From Cellulophaga baltica (GTDB taxonomy: Bacteria > Bacteroidota > Bacteroidia > Flavobacteriales > Flavobacteriaceae): DNA of 64,000 nucleotides. The stretch covers positions 1 through 64,000 of the forward strand of contig NZ_FNBD01000007.1 of NCBI RefSeq assembly GCF_900102165.1, in the 5' to 3' direction. The notes under the pieces were generated by a model that saw only the letters and a list, made by a program, of their open reading frames with translations, did not search any database and was not told the origin of the DNA. Position 1 is the stretch's first letter; the number at the start of each line of letters is the position of its first letter. A program made the translations under genes and the position numbers. Shown in pieces: positions 26,830 through 35,608 of this stretch.

Positions 26830-27117
26830 ATGGAAGCATTAAATTTATTAGAAATAGAACGTATTTTAGAACAATTAGACGGTTGGGAATATGTAGACGG
26901 CGCCATTGAAACTTCTTTTCAATTTGAAAATTTCAAAGAAGCTTTTACCATCATGACTCGTATTGCATTTGAATGTGAAGCACAAGGCCATCACCCAGAT
27001 TGGAGCAATGTTTACAATTCTTTACATATTCGATTAAACACACATGATGTAGAAGGTGTAACCGAAAAAGACTTTAGATTAGCTAGAGCTATAGAAAGTA
27101 TTGTTGATAGTGAATAA
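26830..27117 (+). CDS. 4a-hydroxytetrahydrobiopterin dehydratase
   Basis: 95 aa, the usual length of pterin-4a-carbinolamine dehydratase (PCD/PhhB). The signature is CEAQGHHPDWSNVYNSLHIRLNTHD, where the two His and the Asp are the active-site residues. It recycles 4a-hydroxy-tetrahydropterin, usually beside phenylalanine hydroxylase, which is not in this window. In bacteria that lack a pterin-dependent hydroxylase the family also has a role in folate/molybdopterin metabolism, so the role here is open. It lies 25 bases after the reductase gene on the same strand. Confidence 0.92.
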   Translation: MEALNLLEIERILEQLDGWEYVDGAIETSFQFENFKEAFTIMTRIAFECEAQGHHPDWSNVYNSLHIRLNTHDVEGVTEKDFRLARAIESIVDSE

Positions 27118-27135
27118 CCTATCTTTGACTTTCAC

Positions 27136-27165
27136 TTGTTAAAAATGCAAATTATATTAAATTTG
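27136..27165 (+). promoter_or_regulatory. Promoter of yebC
   Basis: TTG at 27136-27138 and TAAATTTG at 27158-27165, 19 bases apart, is a very good Bacteroidota promoter. It lies 30 bases before the ATG at 27196, so yebC is probably transcribed on its own. Confidence 0.65.
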
Positions 27166-27195
27166 TACCTACTAATATTATAATCAGATTTAGAA

Positions 27196-27906
27196 ATGGG
27201 AAGAGCTTTTGAGTTTAGAAAGGCACGTAAAATGAAAAGATGGTCCGCAATGTCTAAGGCGTTTACGCGTATTGGAAAAGATATTGTAATGGCAGTAAAA
27301 GATGGCGGCCCAGACCCAGATACTAATTCCAGATTAAGAGCTGTTATACAGAATGCAAAGGCTATTAACATGCCCAAGGATAATGTAGAGCGCGCAATAA
27401 AAAGAGCAAGCGACAAAAGTCTTGGCGATTTTAAGGAGGTTCTTTTTGAAGGCTACGCACCACATGGTATTGCTATCTTAGTAGAAACAGCTACAGATAA
27501 CAACACAAGAACCGTTGCGAATGTCCGTAGTTATTTTAATAAATGTAATGGGAACATGGGAACTTCTGGTTCCGTAGAATTTATGTTTGACCATACATGT
27601 AATTTTAGAATTCCCGCAGAAGGTATTGATCCTGAAGAACTTGAATTAGAAATGATAGATTTTGGTGCGGAAGAAGTTTTTGCTGATGAAGATGGTATTT
27701 TAATCTATGCTCCTTTTGAAAGTTTTGGAGCCATTCAAAAAGAATTAGAAACCAGAGAATTGGAAATTTTATCTTCTGGTTTTGAAAGAATTCCGCAAGT
27801 AACTAAAGAATTAAATGAAGAGGAAGCTGCTGATGTAGAAAAACTTCTTGAAAAATTGGAAGAAGATGATGACGTTCAAAATGTCTATCATTCTATGCAA
27901 GAATAA
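27196..27906 (+). CDS. YebC/PmpR family regulatory protein
   Basis: 236 aa. It begins MGRAFEFRKARKMKRWSAMSKAF, which is the lineage form of the YebC/TACO1 N terminus (usually MAGHSKW), and continues with GGPDPDTNSRLRAVIQNAKA and MPKDNVERAIKRA. VRSYFNKCNGNMGTSGSVEFMF completes the family signature. Members bind RNA polymerase or ribosomes; recent work on the family links it to translation of difficult peptides, and older work to transcription control. The exact role in this organism is unknown. An intrinsic terminator follows. Confidence 0.93.
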   Translation: MGRAFEFRKARKMKRWSAMSKAFTRIGKDIVMAVKDGGPDPDTNSRLRAVIQNAKAINMPKDNVERAIKRASDKSLGDFKEVLFEGYAPHGIAILVETATDNNTRTVANVRSYFNKCNGNMGTSGSVEFMFDHTCNFRIPAEGIDPEELELEMIDFGAEEVFADEDGILIYAPFESFGAIQKELETRELEILSSGFERIPQVTKELNEEEAADVEKLLEKLEEDDDVQNVYHSMQE

Positions 27907-27933
27907 GATTCTTTCATTTTTCTTATGATAAAA

Positions 27934-27963
27934 AAAACCTGTTGAAGAAGTTCAACAGGTTTT
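27934..27963. terminator. Bidirectional intrinsic terminator
   Basis: AAAACCTGTTGAA-GAAG-TTCAACAGGTTTT is a perfect 13-bp stem with A and T runs on both sides. It separates yebC (+) from the converging lipoprotein gene (-). Confidence 0.9.
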
Positions 27964-28004
27964 TTAGTACAACACACAATTTATAAATCAACCTGAAATT
28001 CTTA

Positions 28005-29027
28005 TTAGTTAGCGTAAAAATATAGCGAAGATGCCATTGCTAAACTTGTATTGATGGTTGGTGATAGATCTCCTCCAATAGTACTATTTGAAAAAGAAAG
28101 TACTCTACCTCCACCATTAGCAGCTTCCGCTATAAAGACAGTTTTTGTAGTCGCATCATATTCTGCTGCAACTGGGTTTCCTAATAATGTATTACTACCC
28201 GCTACCCGCACTTGATTATTTGCAACAGCCATAGTATCACCATTATTTACAGTGTCAAATTTGTTTTCAAAGTCTGAGATAATATGAAAGACACCATCGG
28301 AATCTGAGGCAGCATCACCAACATCTGTCAAAATCATTGTTCCGTTATCATAAGCCAGCCCATGAGTTCTTACAATACCTTCTATCGCGATTCTTTTAGA
28401 AGCACTTACTGCTGCATTTGTGGTGTTCATCGTTGTAAAATTGGTATAAACAGCTAATTCATTAGTCTTATCTACTACAGCATATAAATCTCCATTAACG
28501 AATTCGATACCCCACAAAGCAAAATCTGTAATTACAATATTGCGCAAAGTTAGTGTTCCATTGGTTTTAGTATATACAAACAACCTTCCGTCTGGAGTCG
28601 TAGTATCTCCATCTACATCGCTATTATCCGAAACAACGACAATATCATTATAAACTGCAATATCACGAGGACTTTGTAAATCTGAAGCGCTTGAAACAGT
28701 CGCTGAAATTGTAGCGCTAGCCAAGAATGTAGAAATATCAGAATAAACATTTAATTGGTTTGATGATCTCGAAGCCTGGATTACTTCATCTATAGCTGCA
28801 TCATAGTAAATTCCTTCTGCAGCTGTTGAAGTAGTCGTTAAGGTTTTGATCTCTCCAGAAAGTATATCAAGAACCGTAATGTTTCCATCTGAATTATTAG
28901 AAACATACAACTGAGAACTTTTAATTGTATTGATTCCTGAATCATTATCATCATCATTATCACATGAAGAGAATGCTATCAATGTAAGAGCAGCTAGTAA
29001 GCTACAGCTAAATACGTTTTTTTTCAT
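28005..29027 (-). CDS. Beta-propeller-like lipoprotein, unknown function
   Basis: 340 aa. The signal peptide ends in the lipobox LIAFSSCDNDDD, with the Cys at about residue 23 and acidic residues after it, as in surface-exposed Bacteroidota lipoproteins. The mature part is made of repeated beta units with pairs such as QLYVSNNSDGNITVLDILSG, DIVVVSDNSDVDGD and GDLYAVVDKTNELAVYTN, the look of a NHL/YVTN-like propeller. No catalytic site is evident. It lies 70 bases beyond the acyltransferase at 29098-29649, with no promoter recognised in the gap, so it could still belong to that operon. Confidence 0.75.
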   Translation of the reverse strand: MKKNVFSCSLLAALTLIAFSSCDNDDDNDSGINTIKSSQLYVSNNSDGNITVLDILSGEIKTLTTTSTAAEGIYYDAAIDEVIQASRSSNQLNVYSDISTFLASATISATVSSASDLQSPRDIAVYNDIVVVSDNSDVDGDTTTPDGRLFVYTKTNGTLTLRNIVITDFALWGIEFVNGDLYAVVDKTNELAVYTNFTTMNTTNAAVSASKRIAIEGIVRTHGLAYDNGTMILTDVGDAASDSDGVFHIISDFENKFDTVNNGDTMAVANNQVRVAGSNTLLGNPVAAEYDATTKTVFIAEAANGGGRVLSFSNSTIGGDLSPTINTSLAMASSLYFYAN

Positions 29028-29097
29028 CTTTTAAATTTTATAGTTTTCTCTACCTACGAGAAACTTATAAAGAGGGTTTTAAAAAAATGAAAAAAAA

Positions 29098-29649
29098 TTA
29101 ATCTACTGTAAAACTCTTCTTAGGAATTCTACCTAATACGCCCTTGAAAAATGATTTGTATAATTTGAAATCTGCCGCTTGGTCTTCTGTAGGATTATAA
29201 GCTTCAGAAATTCTAATTTGTTTTTTTCCATAATCAAAAGCTACCATTACCACGGGTACTTTAGCCGCTTTTGCTATAAAATAGAATCCTGTTTTCCATT
29301 CCGTAACTTTATTTCTGGTTCCTTCTGGGGATAAAGCCAATCTAAACTTTTCTTTACGGTTGAAAATATCTGCAATAGCAGAAACGGTATCACTATTTTT
29401 ATTTCTAATGATGGGTGCCCCGCCAACTTTTTTTAAATACCACCCAATAGGACCTACAAACAGACTCTTCTTCCCTATAAAGTTTATTTCTTCCTTCCAT
29501 ATTCTTCGCACTAAAAGGCCTAAGAAAAAATCGGAATAACTGGTATGAGAAACTACAATCATAACACACTTTTTTACGTCAGGAAAATCCCCGATAAGTG
29601 TCCACCCCATTAGTTTAAAATAAATAAATTTCGCAATAGCATGCATCAT
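29098..29649 (-). CDS. 1-acyl-glycerol-3-phosphate acyltransferase-like protein
   Basis: 183 aa, short for the family. The acyltransferase box is HTSYSD (HX4D) at about residue 35, and the second motif SPEGTRNK supplies the glycerol-phosphate binding residues. These two motifs define PlsC-type enzymes, which place an acyl chain on lysophosphatidate, and related lipid A or lysophospholipid acyltransferases. No clear transmembrane helix other than a short N-terminal hydrophobic segment. It is the distal gene of the kdsB/kdnB-like operon (19 bases after it), so an envelope lipid role is plausible. Confidence 0.85.
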   Translation of the reverse strand: MMHAIAKFIYFKLMGWTLIGDFPDVKKCVMIVVSHTSYSDFFLGLLVRRIWKEEINFIGKKSLFVGPIGWYLKKVGGAPIIRNKNSDTVSAIADIFNRKEKFRLALSPEGTRNKVTEWKTGFYFIAKAAKVPVVMVAFDYGKKQIRISEAYNPTEDQAADFKLYKSFFKGVLGRIPKKSFTVD

Positions 29650-29668
29650 AGGATGAATTTATTTTACG

Positions 29669-30745
29669 TTATATCTTTTTAAATAGTTGCAGTAAACGAT
29701 CATAGGTCATTATTTCTTTCCAATTATCCCCTAGTGCATTTTCCCACAACGGCACTAAACCAAAAGATACTTGAATCATAATATCAAATTGTTCCTCTGA
29801 TAAACCGGCACAAATACCGGTAGGTAATTTAATTTGATGTTTTTCTTGCATCTGCTTAAATACTTTCACACCTTCTGGATAAAATTCTTCTAGGTATTGA
29901 AAAACCAAACAATTACCAATACCATGTTTTACGCCCAACAAATAAGACAATCCGTAACTCATAGCATGAGCAATACCCACTTGAGAATAAGCAATACTCA
30001 TACCCCCATGCCAAGAGGCCATCATTAACTTATCCCGAGATTCTTCTTTTGAAATATCACCTAGATATACCTCGTGACACAAGTCTAGCGCTTTCTCTCC
30101 ATAACTTTGACTAAATGCATTTAAATAAGTACCGTTCAAAGACTCTATACAATGAATATAGCAATCCATACCCGTATAAAACCATTGTTCTTTCGGAACA
30201 CCATGTGTTAATTTCGGATCTAGAAGTACTTGATCAAAAGGCGTATGATCAGAATTGATTCCCAGTTTTTTCTCTGGCCCCATGAGTACAGTAGTTCTTG
30301 AAACTTCTGCTCCAGTACCACTAATGGTTGGTATCCCTACATGATAAATAGCTGGTTTTTTAACAAGGTCCCAACCTTGGTATTCCGCTGCACTTCCTGG
30401 ATTGGTAAGCATTATAGCTACAGCTTTAGCTACATCTAATAAGGTACCGCCACCAATACCTACGATCCCAGAAGGCATTTCTGTGAAACTCTCCTTAATT
30501 TTAGCTACGAGAACATCTACTTGCGCTGTTTTAGGCTCTTCCTCTGATGAAATAAATATAATTTGATCATTAAAAAGCAAGGGAACTTCTGTAATTAAAG
30601 GTTGCCCCTCAAACACATCGTCTATAAAAAATATAAAAGGTGCTTCTGAGCTCTTACGCTTTGGCATTAAAATTTCTCCTAATTGAAGAAAACTCCCATG
30701 ACCAAAAACTACTCTGGGTACCATTGGAAAATTCCTGTATTTCAT
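29669..30745 (-). CDS. KdnB-like Kdo 8-dehydrogenase (iron-containing alcohol dehydrogenase)
   Basis: 358 aa, Fe-ADH family. GIGGGTLLDVAKA is the NAD loop, IPTISGTGAEVSRT the nucleotide/substrate region, and GMDCYIHCIES, VGIAHAMSYGL and VKHGIGNC supply the metal-binding Asp and His. The wording of these motifs agrees closely with what I recall of KdnB of Shewanella, which oxidises the C8 hydroxyl of Kdo to an aldehyde that KdnA transaminates to 8-amino-Kdo. A kdsB gene lies three genes upstream in the same operon. No KdnA-type aminotransferase is in this window. Assignment is by recollection and context, not alignment. Confidence 0.8.
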   Translation of the reverse strand: MKYRNFPMVPRVVFGHGSFLQLGEILMPKRKSSEAPFIFFIDDVFEGQPLITEVPLLFNDQIIFISSEEEPKTAQVDVLVAKIKESFTEMPSGIVGIGGGTLLDVAKAVAIMLTNPGSAAEYQGWDLVKKPAIYHVGIPTISGTGAEVSRTTVLMGPEKKLGINSDHTPFDQVLLDPKLTHGVPKEQWFYTGMDCYIHCIESLNGTYLNAFSQSYGEKALDLCHEVYLGDISKEESRDKLMMASWHGGMSIAYSQVGIAHAMSYGLSYLLGVKHGIGNCLVFQYLEEFYPEGVKVFKQMQEKHQIKLPTGICAGLSEEQFDIMIQVSFGLVPLWENALGDNWKEIMTYDRLLQLFKKI

Positions 30746-30751
30746 TCCCTA

Positions 30752-31375
30752 TTATTTATATGAATTTAAATATTCTTGAAATTTATCAAAGAAAAGACTT
30801 AAATGATACCCATCTATTAAAGCATGATTAACACTTGCGGCTATCGTCATTTCAAACTTACTATTTGATGCTTCTGCTTTTCCGAAAGCAAATTTAGGAA
30901 CAGATTCCTTTACCCCTTTAAGTGGCTCCTTATGACCCTGAATAGGAATCCAAGGCATTGAAGAGCAGTAAATACAATCTAAAGTATTCACTGGCGGAAA
31001 CAATGAATCACTATTAAAGATCCGTTCTTTTTCTCTGTTTAAATTATTGATAAACGTCAAGAGCTCCTCACTAAACGGAACAAAAGAAAAGCCAAATGTT
31101 TTATTAGGTCTGAGAATTGTAGCTGAAGTATGAATGGTATCATAGACAGCTACCTTATCATCTTCAATTCTATATTTAAAATTCTCCACAGAATTTATCG
31201 CACGCATGCAAGCATGTAAATACACCGCAAAAAAAGACAAACTATATTCTTTAGCGTAAGCCTTTGCTATAGTTACATCTACTTTTGTTGTTACTGAGAA
31301 ATATGGGTCTAAAAAAGAATTAAAAAAATGAAAATGCTCTTTTCTATCCCAAGTATCTAAATCTAAAAACTTCAT
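30752..31375 (-). CDS. Chloramphenicol acetyltransferase-like (CAT) acyltransferase
   Basis: 207 aa, matching the 210-220 aa of type A CATs. The catalytic HxxxDG is in SVNHALIDGYHLSLFF near the C terminus, the N-terminal segment FNSFLDPYFSVT fits the fold, and YCSSMPWIPIQGH resembles the acceptor-binding region. The chloramphenicol enzymes are trimeric acetyltransferases, but many Bacteroidota homologues lie in housekeeping or envelope operons, so resistance should not be assumed. Here it sits between a HAD phosphatase and the KdnB-like gene with gaps of only 2 and 6 bases, which suggests acylation of a sugar or lipid intermediate. Confidence 0.85.
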   Translation of the reverse strand: MKFLDLDTWDRKEHFHFFNSFLDPYFSVTTKVDVTIAKAYAKEYSLSFFAVYLHACMRAINSVENFKYRIEDDKVAVYDTIHTSATILRPNKTFGFSFVPFSEELLTFINNLNREKERIFNSDSLFPPVNTLDCIYCSSMPWIPIQGHKEPLKGVKESVPKFAFGKAEASNSKFEMTIAASVNHALIDGYHLSLFFDKFQEYLNSYK

Positions 31376-31377
31376 AG

Positions 31378-32079
31378 TTACACAAGTTTCAGTAGCTCTT
31401 TAAGTCCGCTAATTGTTTGGTATTCTTTTCCATTTGTTTCATGATCTTCTACTTGTTCATGCTGCCAAGTTGTATGAAACGGAACGTGTATTGCTTTTGC
31501 TCCAATATTAATAAGCGGCAATACATCAGACTTAAGTGAGTTTCCTATCATTAAAAAGTCCTTTACATCTATTTCTAAATGATCTAAAAGATTCTGGTAG
31601 TTAGATTCTTTTTTATCACTTAAAACTTCTACATGATGAAAGTAATCAGACAAATTAGAACGGTCTAATTTACGTTCTTGATCCAACAAATCTCCTTTAG
31701 TCAGGACAATTAAACGATACTTTTTTGATAACTGTTTTAGTACTTCCTCTACATCTGGCAACAATTCTACAGGTTGAGAAATCATCTCTTTTCCTATATC
31801 TAAAATTTTATGTAAGGTTTGATGCTGCACTTTATTATTTGATAATTCTAAGGCAGATTCTATCATAGAAAGTACAAAACCTTTGATACCATACCCATAC
31901 AATTCGAGGTTTTTAATCTCCATTTTAAAAAGATCCTGATCTATAGTATTCTTAGTTTCGTAGCCTTCCAAAAGACTAGCAAATTTCTCTTCTGCTTCTC
32001 TAAAGTAGGTCTCATTCACCCAAAGGGTATCATCTGCATCAAAACCAATAACTTTTATTTCATCGTACTTTACTTCCAT
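31378..32079 (-). CDS. HAD-superfamily hydrolase
   Basis: 233 aa. Motif I is [12 protein letters not shown] (nucleophile Asp and +2 acid), motif II is VLTKGD (Thr), and motif IV is [14 protein letters not shown]. It is a C1-cap type phosphatase of the YjjG/phosphoglycolate phosphatase kind, with unknown substrate. It overlaps the 3' end of kdsB by 10 bases, a strong sign of co-translation. A Kdo 8-phosphate phosphatase (KdsC) is normally needed before KdsB, but KdsC proteins are shorter (about 170-190 aa) and capless, so this is probably not KdsC. Confidence 0.85.
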   Translation of the reverse strand: MEVKYDEIKVIGFDADDTLWVNETYFREAEEKFASLLEGYETKNTIDQDLFKMEIKNLELYGYGIKGFVLSMIESALELSNNKVQHQTLHKILDIGKEMISQPVELLPDVEEVLKQLSKKYRLIVLTKGDLLDQERKLDRSNLSDYFHHVEVLSDKKESNYQNLLDHLEIDVKDFLMIGNSLKSDVLPLINIGAKAIHVPFHTTWQHEQVEDHETNGKEYQTISGLKELLKLV

Positions 32080-32798
32080 GCTTTTATTGCTCTTTCCAAA
32101 TCTTCTGGAGTGTCTATTTCTATTCCTGAAACAGTAGTTTCTACCATTTTTAATTTTTTACCATACTCTAAATACCGGATAGCTTCAATTTTCTCAGTAG
32201 CTTCTAGAGCTAACATTGGCAAGCGTTGAAAATCCATTAAAGCTCTTTTTCTAAAGGCATATATTCCTTTATGCTTATAGTATACGCTCCCCACCTCTTT
32301 TGCTCTAGGATAAGGTATTGGAGAACGCGAAAAATACAAGGCAAAGTTCTTATTATCTACAATAACCTTTACCGTATTTGGATTACTAATTTCTTCCCAA
32401 TCCGTAATTTTCACCATTAAGGAAGCTAAATCTATTTCTTTAGTAGGATCATTATCAAAAACGTCTAGCACACTTGCAAGACTTTCTTTTTCAGTAAAAG
32501 GCTCATCACCTTGTACATTTACGATAATATCAACATCCATAGCTTCTACAGCCTCTGCGATACGGTCACTACCACATTCGTGCTCTTTGACACTCATCAT
32601 AGCTTTTCCACCAGCTTCTACAATAACATTAAAAATTACGTCGCTATCCGTAACTACAAAAACATCATCAAACAAATTGGTATTAACAGCAGCTTCGTAA
32701 GTTCTTAATATTACAGGCTTACCCTGTAAATCCTGCATTAATTTAGCAGGAAAACGAGATGCCGCGTAACGCGCAGGTATCATTGCAATTCTTTTCAT
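32070..32798 (-). CDS. kdsB: 3-deoxy-manno-octulosonate cytidylyltransferase
   Basis: 242 aa, normal length. [14 protein letters not shown] is the CTP-binding N-terminal motif. [18 protein letters not shown] and RSPIPYPR are the family blocks that hold metal and Kdo, and HKGIYAFRK is near the C-terminal end. It activates Kdo as CMP-Kdo for lipopolysaccharide inner core synthesis in the cytoplasm. It is followed by HAD, CAT-like and KdnB-like genes, so it may accept Kdo or 8-amino-Kdo. The gap to the DUF4126 gene upstream is 22 bases. Confidence 0.95.
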   Translation of the reverse strand: MKRIAMIPARYAASRFPAKLMQDLQGKPVILRTYEAAVNTNLFDDVFVVTDSDVIFNVIVEAGGKAMMSVKEHECGSDRIAEAVEAMDVDIIVNVQGDEPFTEKESLASVLDVFDNDPTKEIDLASLMVKITDWEEISNPNTVKVIVDNKNFALYFSRSPIPYPRAKEVGSVYYKHKGIYAFRKRALMDFQRLPMLALEATEKIEAIRYLEYGKKLKMVETTVSGIEIDTPEDLERAIKAWK

Positions 32799-32820
32799 GT
32801 TTTCAGTATAAGATTTGTAA

Positions 32821-33387
32821 TTAAGCTCTTCTAGGTCTAATTTTTCTATAAATCCAGAAAATAACAGCTAAGATAATCACAACTAATACACCTGCAATTA
32901 TTGGAGCAAATATTGATGCTGTGGTGACCACCATTGCAGTACCCGTTTCTACCGTAGATACAATAGGATTCGCTAATCCGCCTGTCGTTGAAGTAGAAGC
33001 CAGTCTTGTTGTTGCTGATGCTCCCTTTATTGCGGTTGCAGTACCACCACCAGCTATAATAGCTAATGACCATGTAACAACAGGATCTAAATTTGCAACC
33101 GTAGATACCATTACCGCAGTACCTGCAATTGCCGCTAAAGGTACCGCTGCACTATCTAAAAGGTTATCTACCCAAGGAATGAAGTAGGCAAATATTTCTA
33201 CTAATGTAGCAACACCTAGCGCCACAACCGCCGCCAAACTCCCTATCCATTGCCAACTATCATTTAGTTCCCAAAGGTTAAAATAAGAAGCTAAGCTTAG
33301 TGCAAATAAAGGTAAGAAAACTCTAAACCCTACAGAAGCTGCAAGCCCTATCCCTAAAAAAATACTCAGTATTGTTTCGGTTGTCAT
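32821..33387 (-). CDS. DUF4126 family membrane protein
   Basis: 188 aa with about five hydrophobic segments and Gly/Ala-rich helices. It starts [26 protein letters not shown], the typical start of DUF4126 proteins, and includes [21 protein letters not shown] and [24 protein letters not shown]. Function unknown; the family is found in many bacteria and predicted to sit in the inner membrane. It lies between the helicase and kdsB genes with short gaps (27 and 22 bases). A second-frame ORF inside it was ignored. Confidence 0.85.
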   Translation of the reverse strand: MTTETILSIFLGIGLAASVGFRVFLPLFALSLASYFNLWELNDSWQWIGSLAAVVALGVATLVEIFAYFIPWVDNLLDSAAVPLAAIAGTAVMVSTVANLDPVVTWSLAIIAGGGTATAIKGASATTRLASTSTTGGLANPIVSTVETGTAMVVTTASIFAPIIAGVLVVIILAVIFWIYRKIRPRRA

Positions 33388-33414
33388 GATGCGAAATTAG
33401 GAATCTAAATTAAT

Positions 33415-34854
33415 CTATTCTGAATCAAGAAAAAAATCCTTCTTAAATCCTATTAAATACAACTTGTTTTTTGCCCTTGTTACTGCGGTATACAGCCAGC
33501 GCATATTCTCCTTATCCATACCGTTTGGCATGTACGGTTGTTCTACAAATACCGTATCCCACTGCCCTCCTTGAGATTTATGACAAGTAATGGCATAAGA
33601 GAATTTTACTTGTAAGGCATTAAAAAATGGATTATTCTTTACCGCTAAAAACTTTTTATATTTTGAAGTTTCGTTTTCATAATCTAAAAGTACTTCTTGG
33701 TATAGCCTGTTCCCATCTTCATAAGGCAATGAAGGTGCTTCTGCAGTAATAGTATCTAAAAGTAGCACGGTATCAAAAGGTTTCTGATTAGGATAATCAA
33801 CCATTTTCACACTCACTTCTGCAAATTTAAACGAATATAGCTCCTTGATAGAGTAAATTTCTAAAACTTCAATAATATCACCATTCGCAATAAAACCAGC
33901 CTCAGACTCTGGTTTCAACCAAAAGTAATTGTTCTTGACTACCATCATATAATCACCCACAGATATTTCATTCTCTAGGTATAAAATGCGATGCCTAATA
34001 TTTTCATTATAAAGATTTGCACGTTTATTAGATCGAACAATAAAAGCTGTTTCCTCTTTACCATTCTGAGAATAAGAATCTTCTATAGCCTCTAAAATTT
34101 CGTTGCCTTCTATAAGTCGAACGATATCCTTAAAAGGAGCTACATCAAATTTGAAATCATCATAGAATTCACTTTGCAATTGTTCCCGCAAATTAGTGGC
34201 ATTATAGAGAATACCAGAATCTCCTGCTTGCCTTACTACTTGGTCTAATTCTAAAACAGAAACTTCCTTATTGTAATTTAAACCTAATTTTCCAGCGTCT
34301 AAAGCCGGACTAATATCTAAGCGCACCGGAGGCAACTGTGCCGTATCTCCTATTAAAATAAGTTTACAGCCATGACCAGAATACACAAATTGCATAAGAT
34401 CATCTAACAAAGAACCATTCTCAAACAACTTAGAATCTGCTGGTGCATCTGGAATCATTGAAGCTTCATCTACAATAAAAATGGTATTTCTATGCTTATT
34501 TGGTGCTAAAACAAACTTGACACCTCCTCCTCGTTCTTTTTTGGGGAAATATATTTTTCGGTGAATTGTTAATGCTGATGTCTTTGAATAATTAGACATT
34601 ACCTTGGCAGCCCTACCTGTTGGCGCCATCATAACCGTTTTCATATTGGTATTCCACAGGTTGGTAACTATGGTACCTATTATAGTAGTTTTACCAGTTC
34701 CCGCAAAGCCTTTTAATAAGTAAACCGTGTCTTTCTCTTTCGATAAGACAAAGTCTGCTAAATCTTTTAGAGCATGACTTTGAGCATGTGTAGGATCGTG
34801 AGGAAATTTTTCTTTTAAAATTTTATAAAAAGAAGCAGAATCTATAGCTTTCAT
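33415..34854 (-). CDS. RecD-like (UvrD-type C-terminal) DNA helicase
   Basis: 479 aa, shorter than full RecD2. Walker A is GFAGTGKTTIIGT (about residue 48), motif II is FIVDEASMI, motif III LILIGDTAQLPPV, and the C-terminal UvrD-like box is ITCHKSQGGQWDTVFVE followed by YTAVTRAKNKLYLIG. These are superfamily 1B helicase motifs. Such short AAA/RecD-like helicases are common in Bacteroidota; the cellular role is not established and could be DNA repair or recombination. It is the first gene of the operon read towards kdsB, divergent from the 34958 gene. Confidence 0.9.
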   Translation of the reverse strand: MKAIDSASFYKILKEKFPHDPTHAQSHALKDLADFVLSKEKDTVYLLKGFAGTGKTTIIGTIVTNLWNTNMKTVMMAPTGRAAKVMSNYSKTSALTIHRKIYFPKKERGGGVKFVLAPNKHRNTIFIVDEASMIPDAPADSKLFENGSLLDDLMQFVYSGHGCKLILIGDTAQLPPVRLDISPALDAGKLGLNYNKEVSVLELDQVVRQAGDSGILYNATNLREQLQSEFYDDFKFDVAPFKDIVRLIEGNEILEAIEDSYSQNGKEETAFIVRSNKRANLYNENIRHRILYLENEISVGDYMMVVKNNYFWLKPESEAGFIANGDIIEVLEIYSIKELYSFKFAEVSVKMVDYPNQKPFDTVLLLDTITAEAPSLPYEDGNRLYQEVLLDYENETSKYKKFLAVKNNPFFNALQVKFSYAITCHKSQGGQWDTVFVEQPYMPNGMDKENMRWLYTAVTRAKNKLYLIGFKKDFFLDSE

Positions 34855-34895
34855 ATATGCTCAAAGATAATGATGATTTTTAAGCACAAATACTT

Positions 34896-34923
34896 TTGTG
34901 ATTAAAAAAAAATTGTAGATTTG
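34896..34923 (+). promoter_or_regulatory. Promoter of the pilin-like/DUF3822/rsmD operon
   Basis: TTG at 34896-34898 and TAGATTTG at 34916-34923 (17 bases apart) match the Bacteroidota consensus. It ends 35 bases before the ATG at 34958. Confidence 0.65.
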
Positions 34924-34957
34924 TCATAACCACTTAAATTAATTAACACGAAAAAAA

Positions 34958-35608
34958 ATGAAGATCGTTTTACAAATTATACTTTGGATTGCATGTATTG
35001 GGTTTGGGTATTTGATTTATAGTTCAGTTAATGCTCCAATTGAGTTTGCTAATGTGAAAGAAGAGCGTTTCCAAAAAGTAATTAATACTTTAAAAGATAT
35101 TAGAAACTCTCAAGAAGCGTACAAAAGCTCTAAAGGGGAATACGCAAAGGATTTCAATTCATTAATTAATTTTGTTGAAAATGGAAAATATACCATTACA
35201 CAACAAAGAGATACTTCATTTTTAGAATTTAATGAGCAATTTGGTATTGACATGCTTGTTGAAAAGAAAATTATTGACACTTTAGGTTTTGTTTCTGTAA
35301 AAGATTCTTTATTCAAAAAAGATACTCGTTACAAAACAATGATGAATGTTCCTGAAGCTCCAAATGGTGAAAAATTTACTATGGATGCTAAGAAGATTGA
35401 CAAAAGTGGATTTAGTGCGGCAGTATTTGAAGCTAAAGTTGCTAAAGAAGTTGTTCTATACGATCAGCCAAAAGATTTAGTTGCTAGAGAAAAAACATAC
35501 GTGAACGTTGAAGAAGTTAACGGTCCTGATATTAGAGTAGGATCACTTGAAGAGGTAAGTACCAACGGTAACTGGCCACCGATATATGACAAAAAAGAAA
35601 GAAATTAA
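34958..35608 (+). CDS. Pilin-like single-pass protein, unknown function
   Basis: 216 aa. Residues 5-23 form one hydrophobic helix, followed by an amphipathic helix (RFQKVINTLKDIRNSQEAYKSSKGEYAKDFNSLINFV). That pairing resembles type II pseudopilins in which a membrane helix continues into a soluble stalk, but no prepilin peptidase site (a Gly-Phe cut with Glu at position 5) is visible, so it may simply be anchored. The rest is a small mixed alpha/beta domain. Function unknown. Its last 23 bases overlap the DUF3822 gene, so the two are co-translated. Confidence 0.75.
   Translation: MKIVLQIILWIACIGFGYLIYSSVNAPIEFANVKEERFQKVINTLKDIRNSQEAYKSSKGEYAKDFNSLINFVENGKYTITQQRDTSFLEFNEQFGIDMLVEKKIIDTLGFVSVKDSLFKKDTRYKTMMNVPEAPNGEKFTMDAKKIDKSGFSAAVFEAKVAKEVVLYDQPKDLVAREKTYVNVEEVNGPDIRVGSLEEVSTNGNWPPIYDKKERN

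Noticed and set aside
30752-31375. Possible chloramphenicol resistance gene
   Set aside because: The CAT fold is present, but the gene is inside an envelope operon, and many homologues are not resistance enzymes.
32846-33073. 75-aa ORF in a second frame within DUF4126
   Set aside because: It overlaps a membrane gene in the same strand and has a Cys/Tyr-rich composition with no start context, so it is a frame shadow.
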